Made by a program: the position numbers and the translations under genes. A stretch of 64,000 nt of DNA from the NCBI GenBank assembly GCA_029834535.1, contig JAQMWT010000526.1, forward strand, positions 1-64,000, in the 5' to 3' direction. This document shows, piece after piece, positions 29,481-38,865 of the stretch. The stretch is from Chrysophaeum taylorii (lineage: Eukaryota; Sar; Pelagophyceae; Pelagomonadales; Pelagomonadaceae). The notes beneath the pieces were generated by a model that saw only the letters and a list, made by a program, of their open reading frames with translations, did not search any database and was not told where the DNA came from. How positions within the stretch are numbered: position 1 is the first letter of the stretch; every line of letters begins with the position of its first letter.

Positions 29481-31028
29481 ATGTCGACGGCGGTCGAGCG
29501 AACTTCAGTGGATGAGAAGGATATGATCCTTTCCGAGTCGCCGGTGAAGGAACCCGATGTGGTGGATGTCGTGGAAGAAGAAGCGCCGCTGCAGGAGGAG
29601 GGGGAGGCAATGGAGACTAAGGCGGAGGAGGAGAGCAAGGGCGTTATTACCGAGGAGGAGCCGCGGGCGCCGGCGCCGATGGAGTGGCGGTCGGCGTGGC
29701 AGCAGGCGGCGTCGCAGCTGGCGTCGATCAGCATGACGGTAGACAGGCCCGAGGCGGTGGGGAACGCGCTGAGCAAGCACATCGTGTATCGCGTGCGGAG
29801 TCGCATCCTGACGGGCGAGGAGCAGCAGCTCTTCGAGGTGCAACGACGGTTCTCCGAGTTCGTGACGCTGCGGGAATCGCTGGTCAAGCGGTACCAGGGC
29901 CTGCTCATCCCGCCGATCCCGCCCAAGGTCATGTCGGCGGTATCCAAGGCCGAGTCCAAGCTCGTACAGACTCGCGCGCGCGTGCTGTCGCTGTTCGTCG
30001 AGCGGTTGTCGGCGCTGCCGTGGACCGCGGACGACGAGGTGCTACGGGCGTTTTGCGCCGACGACAACTGGGCCAAGAAGGAGGAGACGGTCGTTATCCA
30101 CGACAGCGAGGCGTCGACGACGGGTCGCGGGCGCGCGAGCTGGTACGCCGTGCTCGCGCGCGCGCCGGCGCCACCCGACGCCGTGGTTCTCGAGCGCAAG
30201 CTCGTCGAGACGACCGGCCGGCTCGAGGCGCTCCAGGGTGCCCTCGAGGTCGCGTACAAGGCGACGATCAAGGCGGCGGCGGGGTGCGCGTCGCGCTCGG
30301 ACGCGCTCGGCGCGCTGTGCGACGGCCTCGCGTCGTGGCGCGGCGAGTCGGCGCGATGGTCTGCGCTCGACCAGTCGGCCGACGACGTCTCGGCCGAGCG
30401 CGCCGCCGGCGCCGTCAACACGGCCGTCGGCAAGTGGTCGCGTCACGCGACGCGCGAGCCGACGACGGTCGAGCTGACGCTCGGGGCCGCGGCGACCTGG
30501 CAGGCCCTCCACGTCGCTGCGATGCGCGACCTCGTCTCCAAGCGCACGTACTTGATCGACGACCTCCGCAAGGAGCAAAGGGCCCTTGCCGCGCTCCGCC
30601 AGCAGAAGGCTGCTGGCCCGGACGCGGCCACGCCCCAAAAGAAGCGATTCCTGGCGGCCCTCAAGCCCTCCTCCACCAACGCGGTCACCGCCGAGAACAT
30701 CGACGACCTTATCGACGAGGCCGTCAAGACGCAGGCCGAGAAGGAGCGCGCTCTCGACCTCCACGCGAGGGCGCTCAGCTACTGCGAGCTCGACCGCTTC
30801 CGCGACGAGTACGCCCGCTTTGCCACTCTCGCCGCCCGCAGCTTCTTCGACACCCAGGCTGCCCTCGCCTCCCAGGCCGCCGACGTCTGGCACCAGGCCT
30901 CCGAAACCCTCGGCCCCCCGCAGCCCATGCCCCACTGGATGCAGGTCCCGGACCATCTTCGCCTCCCCTCTCTCGGCAGCATCGACGATTTCGAAGAAGA
31001 TGGGGGCGAGCGCGCGGCGTCCGTTTGA
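29481..31028 (+). CDS. PX-BAR sorting nexin
   Basis: The 515-residue protein starts at an ATG. After an acidic, disordered N-terminus (~1-65) comes a PX domain at ~75-190: 'HIVYRVRSR', then 'RRFSEFVTLRESLVKRY' with the Arg that contacts phosphatidylinositol 3-phosphate, then 'GLLIPPIPPK', the Pro-rich loop. The remaining ~300 residues are helical with coiled-coil character and fit a sorting-nexin BAR domain. Such proteins (SNX1/2/8, yeast Vps5/Mvp1) bind curved endosomal membrane and shape retromer-type recycling tubules. The length is typical. Which SNX-BAR class it belongs to cannot be told by eye. Confidence 0.85.
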   Translation: MSTAVERTSVDEKDMILSESPVKEPDVVDVVEEEAPLQEEGEAMETKAEEESKGVITEEEPRAPAPMEWRSAWQQAASQLASISMTVDRPEAVGNALSKHIVYRVRSRILTGEEQQLFEVQRRFSEFVTLRESLVKRYQGLLIPPIPPKVMSAVSKAESKLVQTRARVLSLFVERLSALPWTADDEVLRAFCADDNWAKKEETVVIHDSEASTTGRGRASWYAVLARAPAPPDAVVLERKLVETTGRLEALQGALEVAYKATIKAAAGCASRSDALGALCDGLASWRGESARWSALDQSADDVSAERAAGAVNTAVGKWSRHATREPTTVELTLGAAATWQALHVAAMRDLVSKRTYLIDDLRKEQRALAALRQQKAAGPDAATPQKKRFLAALKPSSTNAVTAENIDDLIDEAVKTQAEKERALDLHARALSYCELDRFRDEYARFATLAARSFFDTQAALASQAADVWHQASETLGPPQPMPHWMQVPDHLRLPSLGSIDDFEEDGGERAASV

Positions 31029-31341
31029 AGAAGAAAACTTGAAGAAGAAGCGACGACGAAGTGGAGAGTTCTCGCGACCTGTACCTCTTCGTTCGTTCGT
31101 CGTTTTCGCTATCCTAGTCTTCTTCTCCCCGCGTGCTTGACGTCGGCATTCTTCTTGCCCTCTCCACATTTATCTCTGCCTGCGCACTCGGGATCTCGCG
31201 TATTTGGGCTCGCGAGCGGTCGCGAGCGACGCGCTCGCCGCGGTGGTTTCGTGGTTCTCTCTTGAAGGAGAGGACACCTCCTCCAAGGCGGAAGATACTA
31301 CTAGGCAGCAGGTTTAGTAATAAATCACGATAGGATGTGCG
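31029..31341. other. Intergenic interval, no feature seen
   Basis: This is 313 bp between two plus-strand genes. It holds purine-rich sequence just after the sorting-nexin stop and no repeat or gene that I can support. It presumably holds the terminator of one gene and the promoter of the next. Confidence 0.4.
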
Positions 31342-32385
31342 ATGAAGACACGAACGAAAAAGAAACGGCTCACGGTGGCGTTGTTCGTGCATATCTTCGG
31401 GCTCGCTCGGGCGCTCAACTACAGCTGCGCGTGTCGCGCTAGCGAGGGGCCTTTCACGACCGCGCGCACCGCAGTGCCTGTGCAGTACGTCCACGTCCCC
31501 AAGTGCGGCGGGACGACGATCCAGACCAGCATTCGGCGGAACTTGGCGCGGCACAGGGTTGCGCCCTTGGTAGAGGTCGCGTGGGGTGGGCTCGCGTGCG
31601 CGACGGGGCGGCCGCCTGTGCTTCAGCACGGAACGGTCTATTTTGGCCACGCTCCCATCGGCTGGTGCGCGGCGGCGCTACCGTGGCGACCGCTCTACGT
31701 CGTCTCGCTCCGCGAGCCGCTCTCGCTCGTCGTCAGTCTCTACGACTACCACGCAACGTGCCACGAGTGCTGGCTTGCCGGTTACGAGGACTGGAAGTTC
31801 ATAAAAGCCGTGCGCCACGTCCAAGCGGCCGAGCTCGATCTCGACGCGGAGCCTTCCGCCTACTTGGACGCGCTGCTCGCCCGCAACGACTCGGTCGCGT
31901 GGGGACTCGCGCAGATGTCGCAGGCGGCGTGGCTGGTACCGTACGGGTGCGACTGGGAGAACACGCTGGCCGTAGCCGTTGCGAACCTCTTGCGCTGCGA
32001 CGTCGTCGTCGTTACGAAAAGACTCTCCGAGCAACTCGTCGCGCAGCTCGAGTATCACGCTCCCTGGGTCGCGCCCTTCGTGCTCAATGTCAAGAATACC
32101 GCCGCCTCCCGGGTATCCCGCACTCGCCAGATTCTCAGTGGCGCGATCCAGGCCCGGCTGCGCGAGAGCCTCAAGAGCATTGGTGTTGATGACCGACTCT
32201 ACTCGATCGGCGCACGCCTCGCCGACCTCAAGACGAGGCAAGCGCGCGAGGGTAGCGAGGAGGAGGGGTCACCACCACGACGACCGCGGCCGGCGTCGTG
32301 TCCGTTACCGCTCGACGACAGCCTCATCGTTGACGAGGTCCAGGCTTTACTCGAGGCTGCCCCGGCCTGTGTCGTCCCAAACTAA
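31342..32385 (+). CDS. Membrane-bound carbohydrate sulfotransferase-like protein
   Basis: The protein has 347 residues. A basic start followed by a hydrophobic stretch (~10-26) fits a type II Golgi anchor or signal. 'VHVPKCGGTTI' (50-60) is the 5'-phosphosulfate-binding loop of the Golgi sulfotransferase family, here in the K-C-G-G-T form. 'VVSLREPLSLVVSLYDY' (120-136) is the 3'-phosphate-binding element (R-E-P...S). These enzymes transfer sulfate from PAPS to polysaccharides or glycoproteins. The acceptor cannot be predicted. The C-terminal ~60 residues are Arg/Glu/Pro-rich and probably disordered. The TAA stop is formed by the first unit of an AAACT microsatellite. Confidence 0.78.
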   Translation: MKTRTKKKRLTVALFVHIFGLARALNYSCACRASEGPFTTARTAVPVQYVHVPKCGGTTIQTSIRRNLARHRVAPLVEVAWGGLACATGRPPVLQHGTVYFGHAPIGWCAAALPWRPLYVVSLREPLSLVVSLYDYHATCHECWLAGYEDWKFIKAVRHVQAAELDLDAEPSAYLDALLARNDSVAWGLAQMSQAAWLVPYGCDWENTLAVAVANLLRCDVVVVTKRLSEQLVAQLEYHAPWVAPFVLNVKNTAASRVSRTRQILSGAIQARLRESLKSIGVDDRLYSIGARLADLKTRQAREGSEEEGSPPRRPRPASCPLPLDDSLIVDEVQALLEAAPACVVPN

Positions 32386-32412
32386 ACTAAACTAAACTAA
32401 ACTAAATTAAAC
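32379..32412 (+). repeat. (AAACT)n microsatellite spanning a stop codon
   Basis: About six units of AAACT run from the last codons of the sulfotransferase gene into its 3' flank; the stop codon TAA is part of the array. Expansion or contraction would affect only the last residues. Confidence 0.75.
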
Positions 32413-32486
32413 CCCCTTGGGTGGTGGTCCAATATTAAACCCCCCTGCTCTCCCTGACTATTACAAACCCTCATTCCTTTCTTGAC

Positions 32487-33029
32487 ATGGGGGTTTTGTC
32501 GACGGCCGACTTCGCAGAGGCCGTCGAGGAGTGGGTCCAAGCGAAGAGCGGGCGCGACATCGACAGCCTCGCGCGACGAGAAGCCAAGGCGCTAGGGGCA
32601 TCGTTGGTTTGGAGCGAGGGTACACTGCACCTCGAGGCACGGAGCGGTGAGAAGGTCCGGCTAGATGCGACTTACCCGGCGTTCGACGGCTGCGCGATGC
32701 GCGTCGCGACGGCCGACACGGAGCTCTTTTCGTTCGAAGCATCGGGGCTAGGCGCGCCGGGGGTGTGGGAGCGACTCGAGGTGCGCGCGGCGGCCGACAC
32801 CGACGCGCTCGGCTCCGTCCGGAGCCGCGTCGCGCCGAACCTCGACCTCGAAGACTTTCTCGACCTCCTTATCGCGCTGCCCTGGATCGAGCGCACGGAC
32901 CTCTTCTCGGACGTTAGAATCGCCTTGCTCGAGGATCTCCTCGTCGACCAATGCGACAAGGAGGAGGAGGAGGAGGAGACCCCACGAAGAAAGGCAAAAA
33001 AAGACGACGACGGAGGGAGAGACACGTAA
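32487..33029 (+). CDS. Small acidic-tailed protein of unknown function
   Basis: The ATG gives a 180-residue soluble protein. Residues ~1-145 have a mixed alpha/beta look ('RREAKALGASLVWSEGTLHL', 'LDLLIALPWIERTDLFSDVR'); the tail is a run of Glu followed by Lys/Arg/Asp (~157-180), encoded by a GAG repeat. There is no signal peptide, membrane segment or known motif. Codon use resembles the neighbours, and the gene fits between the sulfotransferase and the convergent CSN4 gene. It may be a small regulator, but nothing in the sequence shows a function. Confidence 0.55.
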   Translation: MGVLSTADFAEAVEEWVQAKSGRDIDSLARREAKALGASLVWSEGTLHLEARSGEKVRLDATYPAFDGCAMRVATADTELFSFEASGLGAPGVWERLEVRAAADTDALGSVRSRVAPNLDLEDFLDLLIALPWIERTDLFSDVRIALLEDLLVDQCDKEEEEEETPRRKAKKDDDGGRDT

Positions 33030-33259
33030 TATGTCGCCTTCGGATAATAATAATAATAAGTAGGAATATCGAGGAGGTAGTAGGTTTCGCGCTACAAGAA
33101 AAAGAAAGGGGCGGACAAGTGGAGTGTGACGACGACGAGCTCACCGAGCGACGAAGGACATCATCATCATCATCATCATCATCCAGAGATGATGACCGTC
33201 GGATTGATGACAGAACGAGAGGGTCCCGACCGAACCACCGCCGCCGCCGCCGCCTCCTT

Positions 33260-34546
33260 CTAGGGCGCGGGGACCATGGGTACGGGATCTTGCGGGGGGG
33301 CTCCACCGTTGGTGGTGTTGGTGGTGGTGTCTTGGTAGGCCTCAAGGAGCTTGTCGACCTTGTCGTAGACGGCGTTGACGTCGGCGCAGACGTGGGCAAT
33401 GTTGAGGTCAAAGGCGTGGAGGGGTGTTTGGGGGGGTGAAAAGAGGATGTCGCTGTCGACCTGGTCGATCGTCGCGCCCGGAAGGCGTCCTTCGGCAATC
33501 ATGCGGGAGGCGACGCGTTCGGCTTTGTGGGGCTCGATCTCGAGGAGCAAGCCGAGCTGGGAAAGGGAGATATTGTCGTAGATTCTGGAGACGGCGACGA
33601 GGTTGTGCTGGATAGTGGCGCGGTCAGGGATGGTGAGGCCGTCGGCCTGGAGGGCCTTTTGGTGGGGAAGGAGGGTGGCCTCGAAGGCAGCGATGTCGTG
33701 CTTGGTCACGAGCTGGCCCGTGCACATTTTTTTGAGGAGGGTCGCGTGGGGAGCGTACTCTGGCGAGGGTTCCATGTGGGAGCCAACGCGCTCGTCCTTG
33801 TAGAGCATCGCGAGAATCCGACTGCGCTGGGGTCCCGCGTTGCCGAGGACGGCGCAGGTGACCGCCTTGGAGAGGAGAGCGACGAGCTCGTCGGTCGCGA
33901 CCTCGCGATGGCGGGCCTGCGAGAGCTCGTAGTAGCGCATCGCCGCATCGAGGAACTTTCGGCGCGCGTCGAGGGTCCGCGCGAGGGTGACGCGATACCG
34001 GAGCTGGAGGGCCCAGTCATCGCCGGGAACGGCGTGCATGAGGCCGCTCGCGCGCGTGACAAACGTCTCGGCGTCGACCGACTCGTCGTCCTCTAGGAAT
34101 GTCTCGGCGATTTTTACGTAGGTCGACGCCTTCTCGACGTCCGAGTACACCCGCTGCGAGGTCTCCATGTTGATCCCAGCGAGGACGCACGCGGCCTCCT
34201 TGAAACTCCCTTGGCCCAGCAGCGCGTCGAACAGCGCGTGCCGAAGACGAGCGTCGGACTCCTCGAACGACGACACCTGCGGCGCGAGCGTCCGCAACGC
34301 GTGCTGGCACGCCGCCTCCAGCGCCTCCCCAGACCTCAGCATCCGTACAGCATTGGCATAGTGGCTCACCGCGCTCCGCGACACCACTTGCGGCACCTCG
34401 TCGCTCACTAGCTTTTCCAATATAAGCTGCAGGCTCCCCACGTCCTCGCCACCGATGCATTCGTCGATCAGCTCAGCGAACTGCGCGGCGCGTTCCGTCG
34501 GATTCAACGACGACGACACCAGCGCCGCCAGCTGCGCCTCGGCCAT
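33260..34546 (-). CDS. CSN4: COP9 signalosome subunit 4
   Basis: The 428-residue protein starts at an ATG and matches CSN4 along its length. The N-terminal ~280 residues form TPR-like helices ('YVKIAETFLEDDESVDAETF'). The C-terminal PCI domain carries signature stretches: 'NAGPQRSRILAMLYKDER', 'LLPHQKALQADGLTIPDRA', 'LGLLLEIEPHKAERVASRMI' and 'IDQVDSDILF'. CSN4 is a scaffold subunit of the COP9 signalosome, which removes NEDD8 from cullin-RING ubiquitin ligases. The length is close to that of plant and animal CSN4 (about 400). The C-terminus has a short extra tail of Thr/Asn/Pro. Confidence 0.95.
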   Translation of the reverse strand: MAEAQLAALVSSSLNPTERAAQFAELIDECIGGEDVGSLQLILEKLVSDEVPQVVSRSAVSHYANAVRMLRSGEALEAACQHALRTLAPQVSSFEESDARLRHALFDALLGQGSFKEAACVLAGINMETSQRVYSDVEKASTYVKIAETFLEDDESVDAETFVTRASGLMHAVPGDDWALQLRYRVTLARTLDARRKFLDAAMRYYELSQARHREVATDELVALLSKAVTCAVLGNAGPQRSRILAMLYKDERVGSHMEPSPEYAPHATLLKKMCTGQLVTKHDIAAFEATLLPHQKALQADGLTIPDRATIQHNLVAVSRIYDNISLSQLGLLLEIEPHKAERVASRMIAEGRLPGATIDQVDSDILFSPPQTPLHAFDLNIAHVCADVNAVYDKVDKLLEAYQDTTTNTTNGGAPPQDPVPMVPAP

Positions 34547-34561
34547 CGACGTCGACCCCGC

Positions 34562-35278
34562 CTTGGAGCTTCTTTCTTCACGATAAAGGGTTATTATTAT
34601 TATTAGGCTCGCCCGCTGGCTTACAACATGCCGTTGAATAACGCTTTCTCCTTCCGTTAATGCATATGGCGATGAAATGGAACGAAGAAGGGCAAAGGGC
34701 TCGCAAATTCAGCCGACCTGGTGCCTGATGTTGCCTGGTAGATGCGGGCTGGCGTTATAGTTGAGGGATTTGTAGCCGGCTCGGGAACTGGCGATCTTCT
34801 TCAAGACGAATGGAGTGACGAAGTTTGAACCGTCAGCCAGACTGGAGGTATTAAGACAAGTTCCGCCCAACAAAAGGAAGGTTGTAGCCGCCGCCGCCGC
34901 CGCCGCCGCCGCTGCTCTTTTCGAAACCTCGATTTCCGCTATAGCAGGTGAATTCCGCTACATCCATCCAGCCCCCTGCTACCACTTCTACCCGAAGGCT
35001 GTGAACCGAAATGTACAGCGGTAAAGGAATTACGGGCGAGGGGCTCGTCCTCCTTGTCCAGCACATTATTCAGCCGTCCTATCGGAAAAAGATAGGGCGA
35101 CAGTATGCGGCAGCGGCAATGAGAAAACAGCCACACGAAGAGATGGGATCGAGGAGTCCAAAATATAGCAAGGGCCTTAGGAGCACGCTCTCACGCGCTC
35201 GCAGAGGAGTATCACCTGGTACATCCCGATTGAGGACAGCAGCAGAACAATGGGCGGTGGTTGACGTCGTCCATATGG
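34562..35278. other. Intergenic interval with (ATT)n and (CCG)n microsatellites
   Basis: A TTATTATTATTATTA run lies just upstream of the CSN4 start (~34588-34603), and about ten GCC/CCG units lie at ~34886-34916. Open frames here are short and unconvincing. Nothing else is recognised. The interval separates the 5' end of CSN4 from the 3' end of the desaturase. Confidence 0.5.
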
Positions 35279-36499
35279 TTAGTTGGCCTTCTTGGAAAGT
35301 GAAAATATGGATTTCGGGTATTGGACGCCCTTCACGTCCTCGACGTAGTGGCAGTTCTTAGCGACAGACCACATGGCGTCGAGCGTCGAGCGAGGGTCGT
35401 AGTTGTAGAGGCCCTTGGGCGCGAGGTAAGCGCGGAGATGCTTGGTAGCTTCGACCGCTTTGTAGCACGGGAGGTTTGAGAAAAGGTGGTGGCAGACGTG
35501 GGTCGAGCCGATGTGGTGGTGCATCCAATCGAAGAAGCCGCCGAGCTCGGCGTACGGGCGGTCGATGGTGCAGAGCGCACCGCGAACCCAAGTCCACTCG
35601 TCGTCACCAAAATGTGGGACGTGCTCGGACGTGTGCTGGAGCCACGTGTACAGCACGAGCCAGCAGTTTGTCCACAAGTACGGGAACCAGTAGTAGACCG
35701 CGACCGCGCGCGCGCCAAACTTAAACGTCGCGGCGGCGATGCCGGCCGCAGCGAGCGCGATTCCAATCGAGGAGAGAAAGATGCGGAAGCCCCATGCCGG
35801 GGGAAAAAGGTCCGAGTTGGGCCGGAAGTGGTCGAGCGTCGAGGTAATAGGCTTGCCGTTGTATAGGCGGCGGGCGCCCGACGCGTTCAGGATCAGATAG
35901 AGGGGCCAGCCGAGCAAAAGATGCGCGATGAGCTGGAAACCCGCGAAACCCGTCTCCCCAATGGCCTCGGCGATCTTGACGTAGCCCGCATCAACGACAT
36001 CGTCCTTGCTGTTGGGGTTGTGGGTCTCGCCGTCCATCAGATGGTTGGTCTTCGAGTGGTGTTTGGCGTGCGAGTACTGCCACGAGAAATAGGGCACGAA
36101 TAGCGCCGAGTGTAGGACCCAACCAACGATGTCGTTGAGCAACGTGTACTGCGAGAACCCGCCGTGGCCGCATTCGTGGGCAAGGACCCACCATCCCGTC
36201 AAGGCCGCCCCCTGGAAGAACGCGTAGACAGCCCACCCGACGACGTCGACGGCGCGCATATCGTGCACGCGAAGGCACGAGAACGCGAGGGCCGCAAAGA
36301 AGGCGATAACGAGCCCATCGCGAACCACATGGGCCAGCGCGATCGGGACGGAGTGCTGGAAGCATTCCTCGGGAATGGCGGCCTTGATCTCGCCCTTCGT
36401 CGGCAACTTCTCCTTGTCGATAAGCGCCGCGACCAGAGTCGTCCTCGACTCGGTCTTGAGGTCGGAGCCAGTGTTCGGGACTGTCGGCGGAAGGCACAT
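35279..36499 (-). CDS. Membrane fatty-acid desaturase, delta-12 (FAD2) type
   Basis: The ATG at 36499 gives 406 residues. Three histidine boxes are intact: HECGH (108-112), HAKHH (144-148) and HVCHH (334-338), in the H-x3-H, H-x2-HH, H-x2-HH layout of plant-type acyl-lipid desaturases. Hydrophobic segments lie before box 1, after box 2 and at about 170-245. The context 'HVCHHLFSNLPCYKAVEAT' matches delta-12/omega-3 desaturases that turn oleate into linoleate on membrane lipids. No plastid signal is visible, so an ER location is likely. The delta-12 versus delta-15 choice cannot be settled by eye. The gene is divergent from a small unknown gene about 260 bp away. Confidence 0.88.
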   Translation of the reverse strand: MCLPPTVPNTGSDLKTESRTTLVAALIDKEKLPTKGEIKAAIPEECFQHSVPIALAHVVRDGLVIAFFAALAFSCLRVHDMRAVDVVGWAVYAFFQGAALTGWWVLAHECGHGGFSQYTLLNDIVGWVLHSALFVPYFSWQYSHAKHHSKTNHLMDGETHNPNSKDDVVDAGYVKIAEAIGETGFAGFQLIAHLLLGWPLYLILNASGARRLYNGKPITSTLDHFRPNSDLFPPAWGFRIFLSSIGIALAAAGIAAATFKFGARAVAVYYWFPYLWTNCWLVLYTWLQHTSEHVPHFGDDEWTWVRGALCTIDRPYAELGGFFDWMHHHIGSTHVCHHLFSNLPCYKAVEATKHLRAYLAPKGLYNYDPRSTLDAMWSVAKNCHYVEDVKGVQYPKSIFSLSKKAN

Positions 36500-36758
36500 C
36501 GTCACACGCAGCGAATGTCTGACTGTCTTTGCTTTTTGCTATCTGCGAAAGGTCAACACGTCGACGCAACCAACGTGGCGAGTTGGGAGTAGTACGCTGT
36601 GGTACGTAGTTTTCGTGGAAACTTGTGTACACAAAACTTGGTTCGTTCAACGGACGTTAAGTCCCATCCCTTCAAAAATTGTTGAATTAACAATAATAAC
36701 GGTCTTCAGCAGCCGAGGCACCGACGACGATGATGTCGGACCCCACGAATCCGCGAGG

Positions 36759-37274
36759 ATGCTATCTGACGTTCGACGCGGCGAGCCAAGGCACGCTGTT
36801 TACGCACTGGAGTACGTTGAAGCTTTGACGGACACGAGACGAATGATAATAGGCGAGACGAAGATCGAGGGGGCTCTCGCCTTCTTCGCCCCCCGCAAAA
36901 CGGTCCCCGCCTTCAAGTTCAAGCAGGCCGGGGGTCGCGCGGAGCTCATCAGAGAAATGTCGGGGGGCACGGGCGAGCGGATTAAGCGTTACTACAGCGG
37001 CTTCTGCCAGTTCGTCAAAATCGCCAAGTCGTTCAACGCCGTCGTCGTCCTCTACGCGTACGATGTCCTCCCCCGCGTCGATCTCCACCTTTGCACCTCT
37101 GCGGCCTCGGACAACGTCTTCCACCTCGTCCCCGACGCTCCGCAGGACCTCGCGGCCTGCGTCGCCGTCGGCTGCGTGCCGCACCCGAATCCCTGCTTCT
37201 CTGCTACGACCATGTCCCAGGCCTACTTCGTCTCGGTAGGCCACAGAGAGGGCGTCGCGCTCGCGCTTTCTTAA
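36759..37274 (+). CDS. Small protein of unknown function
   Basis: An ATG at 36759 gives 171 residues; the frame is open far upstream, but that part overlaps the desaturase gene, so this ATG is preferred. The sequence looks like a compact soluble domain ('IEGALAFFAPRKTVPAFKFK', 'RIKRYYSGFCQFVKIAKSFN', 'LPRVDLHLCTSAASDNVFHL'). It has no signal peptide, membrane segment or motif known to me. An antisense frame of similar length is less protein-like (Arg/Glu/Gly/Val-rich). Confidence 0.5.
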   Translation: MLSDVRRGEPRHAVYALEYVEALTDTRRMIIGETKIEGALAFFAPRKTVPAFKFKQAGGRAELIREMSGGTGERIKRYYSGFCQFVKIAKSFNAVVVLYAYDVLPRVDLHLCTSAASDNVFHLVPDAPQDLAACVAVGCVPHPNPCFSATTMSQAYFVSVGHREGVALALS

Positions 37275-37555
37275 TTTACTAAGCACTTATGAAGTTGATG
37301 AAAAACATAAGTGGCGCTCCTCCTACATTCTGGGGTGGGGGGCAAGGAAACCACCTTGGTCCCCCGCATATCCCCGATGTTCCTCGTGAATCCCCGCGGG
37401 ATCTTCTTGAGTTCCGCTCGAATCCACCTGCGCCGTTTCTCTGCGAGACCCGCTCCCTGAGATCCCCTCAAAAATGATCCACCCGACTTTAATTCCTGCG
37501 CGCGCGCGAGATCAGCGCAGCCGGGCGACGATTTGAGTTTTATCGTCCTTACTGT

Positions 37556-37925
37556 TGGTTGTGAACTTACCCTGATCGCCGACTGCGGTTGTGATGGAGG
37601 ACGGTGCCTCATGAATCCTGAGCCTTGCGAGGGCATCCGCCCTCCCGGCGCAGGTTGGCACCTATTCGCCTCCCGGGCGGGCCGGTTGGCAGCCGGAACG
37701 TTCGCAGTGGGACGGTGTATGGCCGAGGGGCGAAGACGGAAGGTTATCGACGAGTTGGTTGTCAGTCACATCGCGGTCTCCTCGTCGCATGGCGATTGAT
37801 GGTCACTCTCCGCCGACCGGCCTTTCGGCGCTCCTCGTCTACAGGCCCGTGATTCCGGACTGGCTCCTGTCGGTCCGGCCTGGCTCCCATGCTCGAGAGA
37901 GGTCTGAAGTTAGTTAGTTAGTTAG
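37556..37925 (+). mobile_element. SINE/truncated LINE-like element, plus-strand copy (type A)
   Basis: This is the same element as 17757-18129, inverted. It runs from 'accctgatcgccgactgcgg' to the family 3' segment and ends in about four TTAG units. It differs from the other type A copies by substitutions and a short deletion near 37795 ('cgattgatggtc' against 'cgacaagcttgatgatc'). Confidence 0.78.
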
Positions 37926-38557
37926 TGAACGAGAACGTTCGTAGTGAACGCACCCCCGAAGAACCGTATCTTCCAGCATCTCCCTGCAACTCTCTCGTAT
38001 CTTCTTGGGATCTCCGTCGTATCTTCTCTACATATTCTTGTATCTCCTTGGCATCTCCTCAATTCCGTGTCCACAGATCTCTGTAAAAGCTTTCCCCACA
38101 TCGCTGTTTCGTCTCCGCGGCATTTCCGCTTTATTATCACCCCCGATGTGTAATTCTTCGGTATCAAACCGCCGCGCTCCTTTTCCACCACACGCAATTC
38201 ACCGCGAATTATATCCCGTATCTCACTACCATCCCTCTCCAGAGCGCTACACTATAATGTGTACGACACTGGCATTCCTTACTTACTCCCTCTTTCACAC
38301 TTCTTCTACTTGCGGGTGTTCTCTCCGCGTAATACGGCTTTCCCTCTGCTTCCTTCTCCCTTACCCTTCCGCAATTATTTATTCATGGGGACATGGCTAT
38401 GAAGAATTAGTCTGAAGTTCTCTTCCAACGAGGAGTAGGCCTCCTCCAGGTGCGCACCGTCAGGTATGGGGTTTTCTGTTTAATTAACAACGAGGGGCTT
38501 CGTTCCTCGTTGTCAGTGTGAAACACTTCTATGGGACCTAATAATGTCCTCAACGAG
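37926..38557. other. AT-richer interval with degenerate 'gtatcttc' repeats
   Basis: From ~37960 to 38070 the motifs 'gtatcttc', 'tcttgggatctcc' and 'ccttggcatctcc' recur imperfectly about every 15-20 bases. Composition is pyrimidine-rich and unlike the genes. Short frames here are not believed. Confidence 0.45.
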
Positions 38558-38579
38558 GTCTTAACTACTAATCGACAGA

Positions 38580-38660
<81 letters not shown>

Positions 38661-38865
38661 TTAAATGTCGACTGCTAAGAGGGGGGGGTGCGTGTGGGGA
38701 GCTCTGTCTGTCTTTAAATGTCGACTGCTAAGAGGGGGGGGTGTGTGTGGGGAGCATGAAGGATGTGAGCTCTGTCTGTCTTTAAATGTCGACTGCTAAG
38801 AGGGGGGGGGTGTGTGTGGGGAGCATGAAGGATGTGGGTGTGGTTTGTGGGGTATGAGCTCTGTC
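38558..38865 (+). repeat. (TCTG)n array followed by ~70-bp tandem repeats
   Basis: After 'cttaactactaatcgacaga' about 19 TCTG units run to ~38660. Then the unit beginning 'ctctgtctgtctttaaatgt' and continuing 'cgactgctaagagggggg' plus a GT-rich part occurs about three times to ~38865, with variable G-runs and lengths. The single copy at 46411-46560 has the same unit. Confidence 0.75.

Noticed and set aside
32379-32412. Interstitial telomere repeat
   Set aside because: The unit is AAACT (TTTAG), lacking the GGG of TTTAGGG or TTAGGG telomeres.
36762-37286. Minus-strand frame opposite the small gene at 36759
   Set aside because: It is less protein-like in composition than the plus-strand frame and has no start context of its own.
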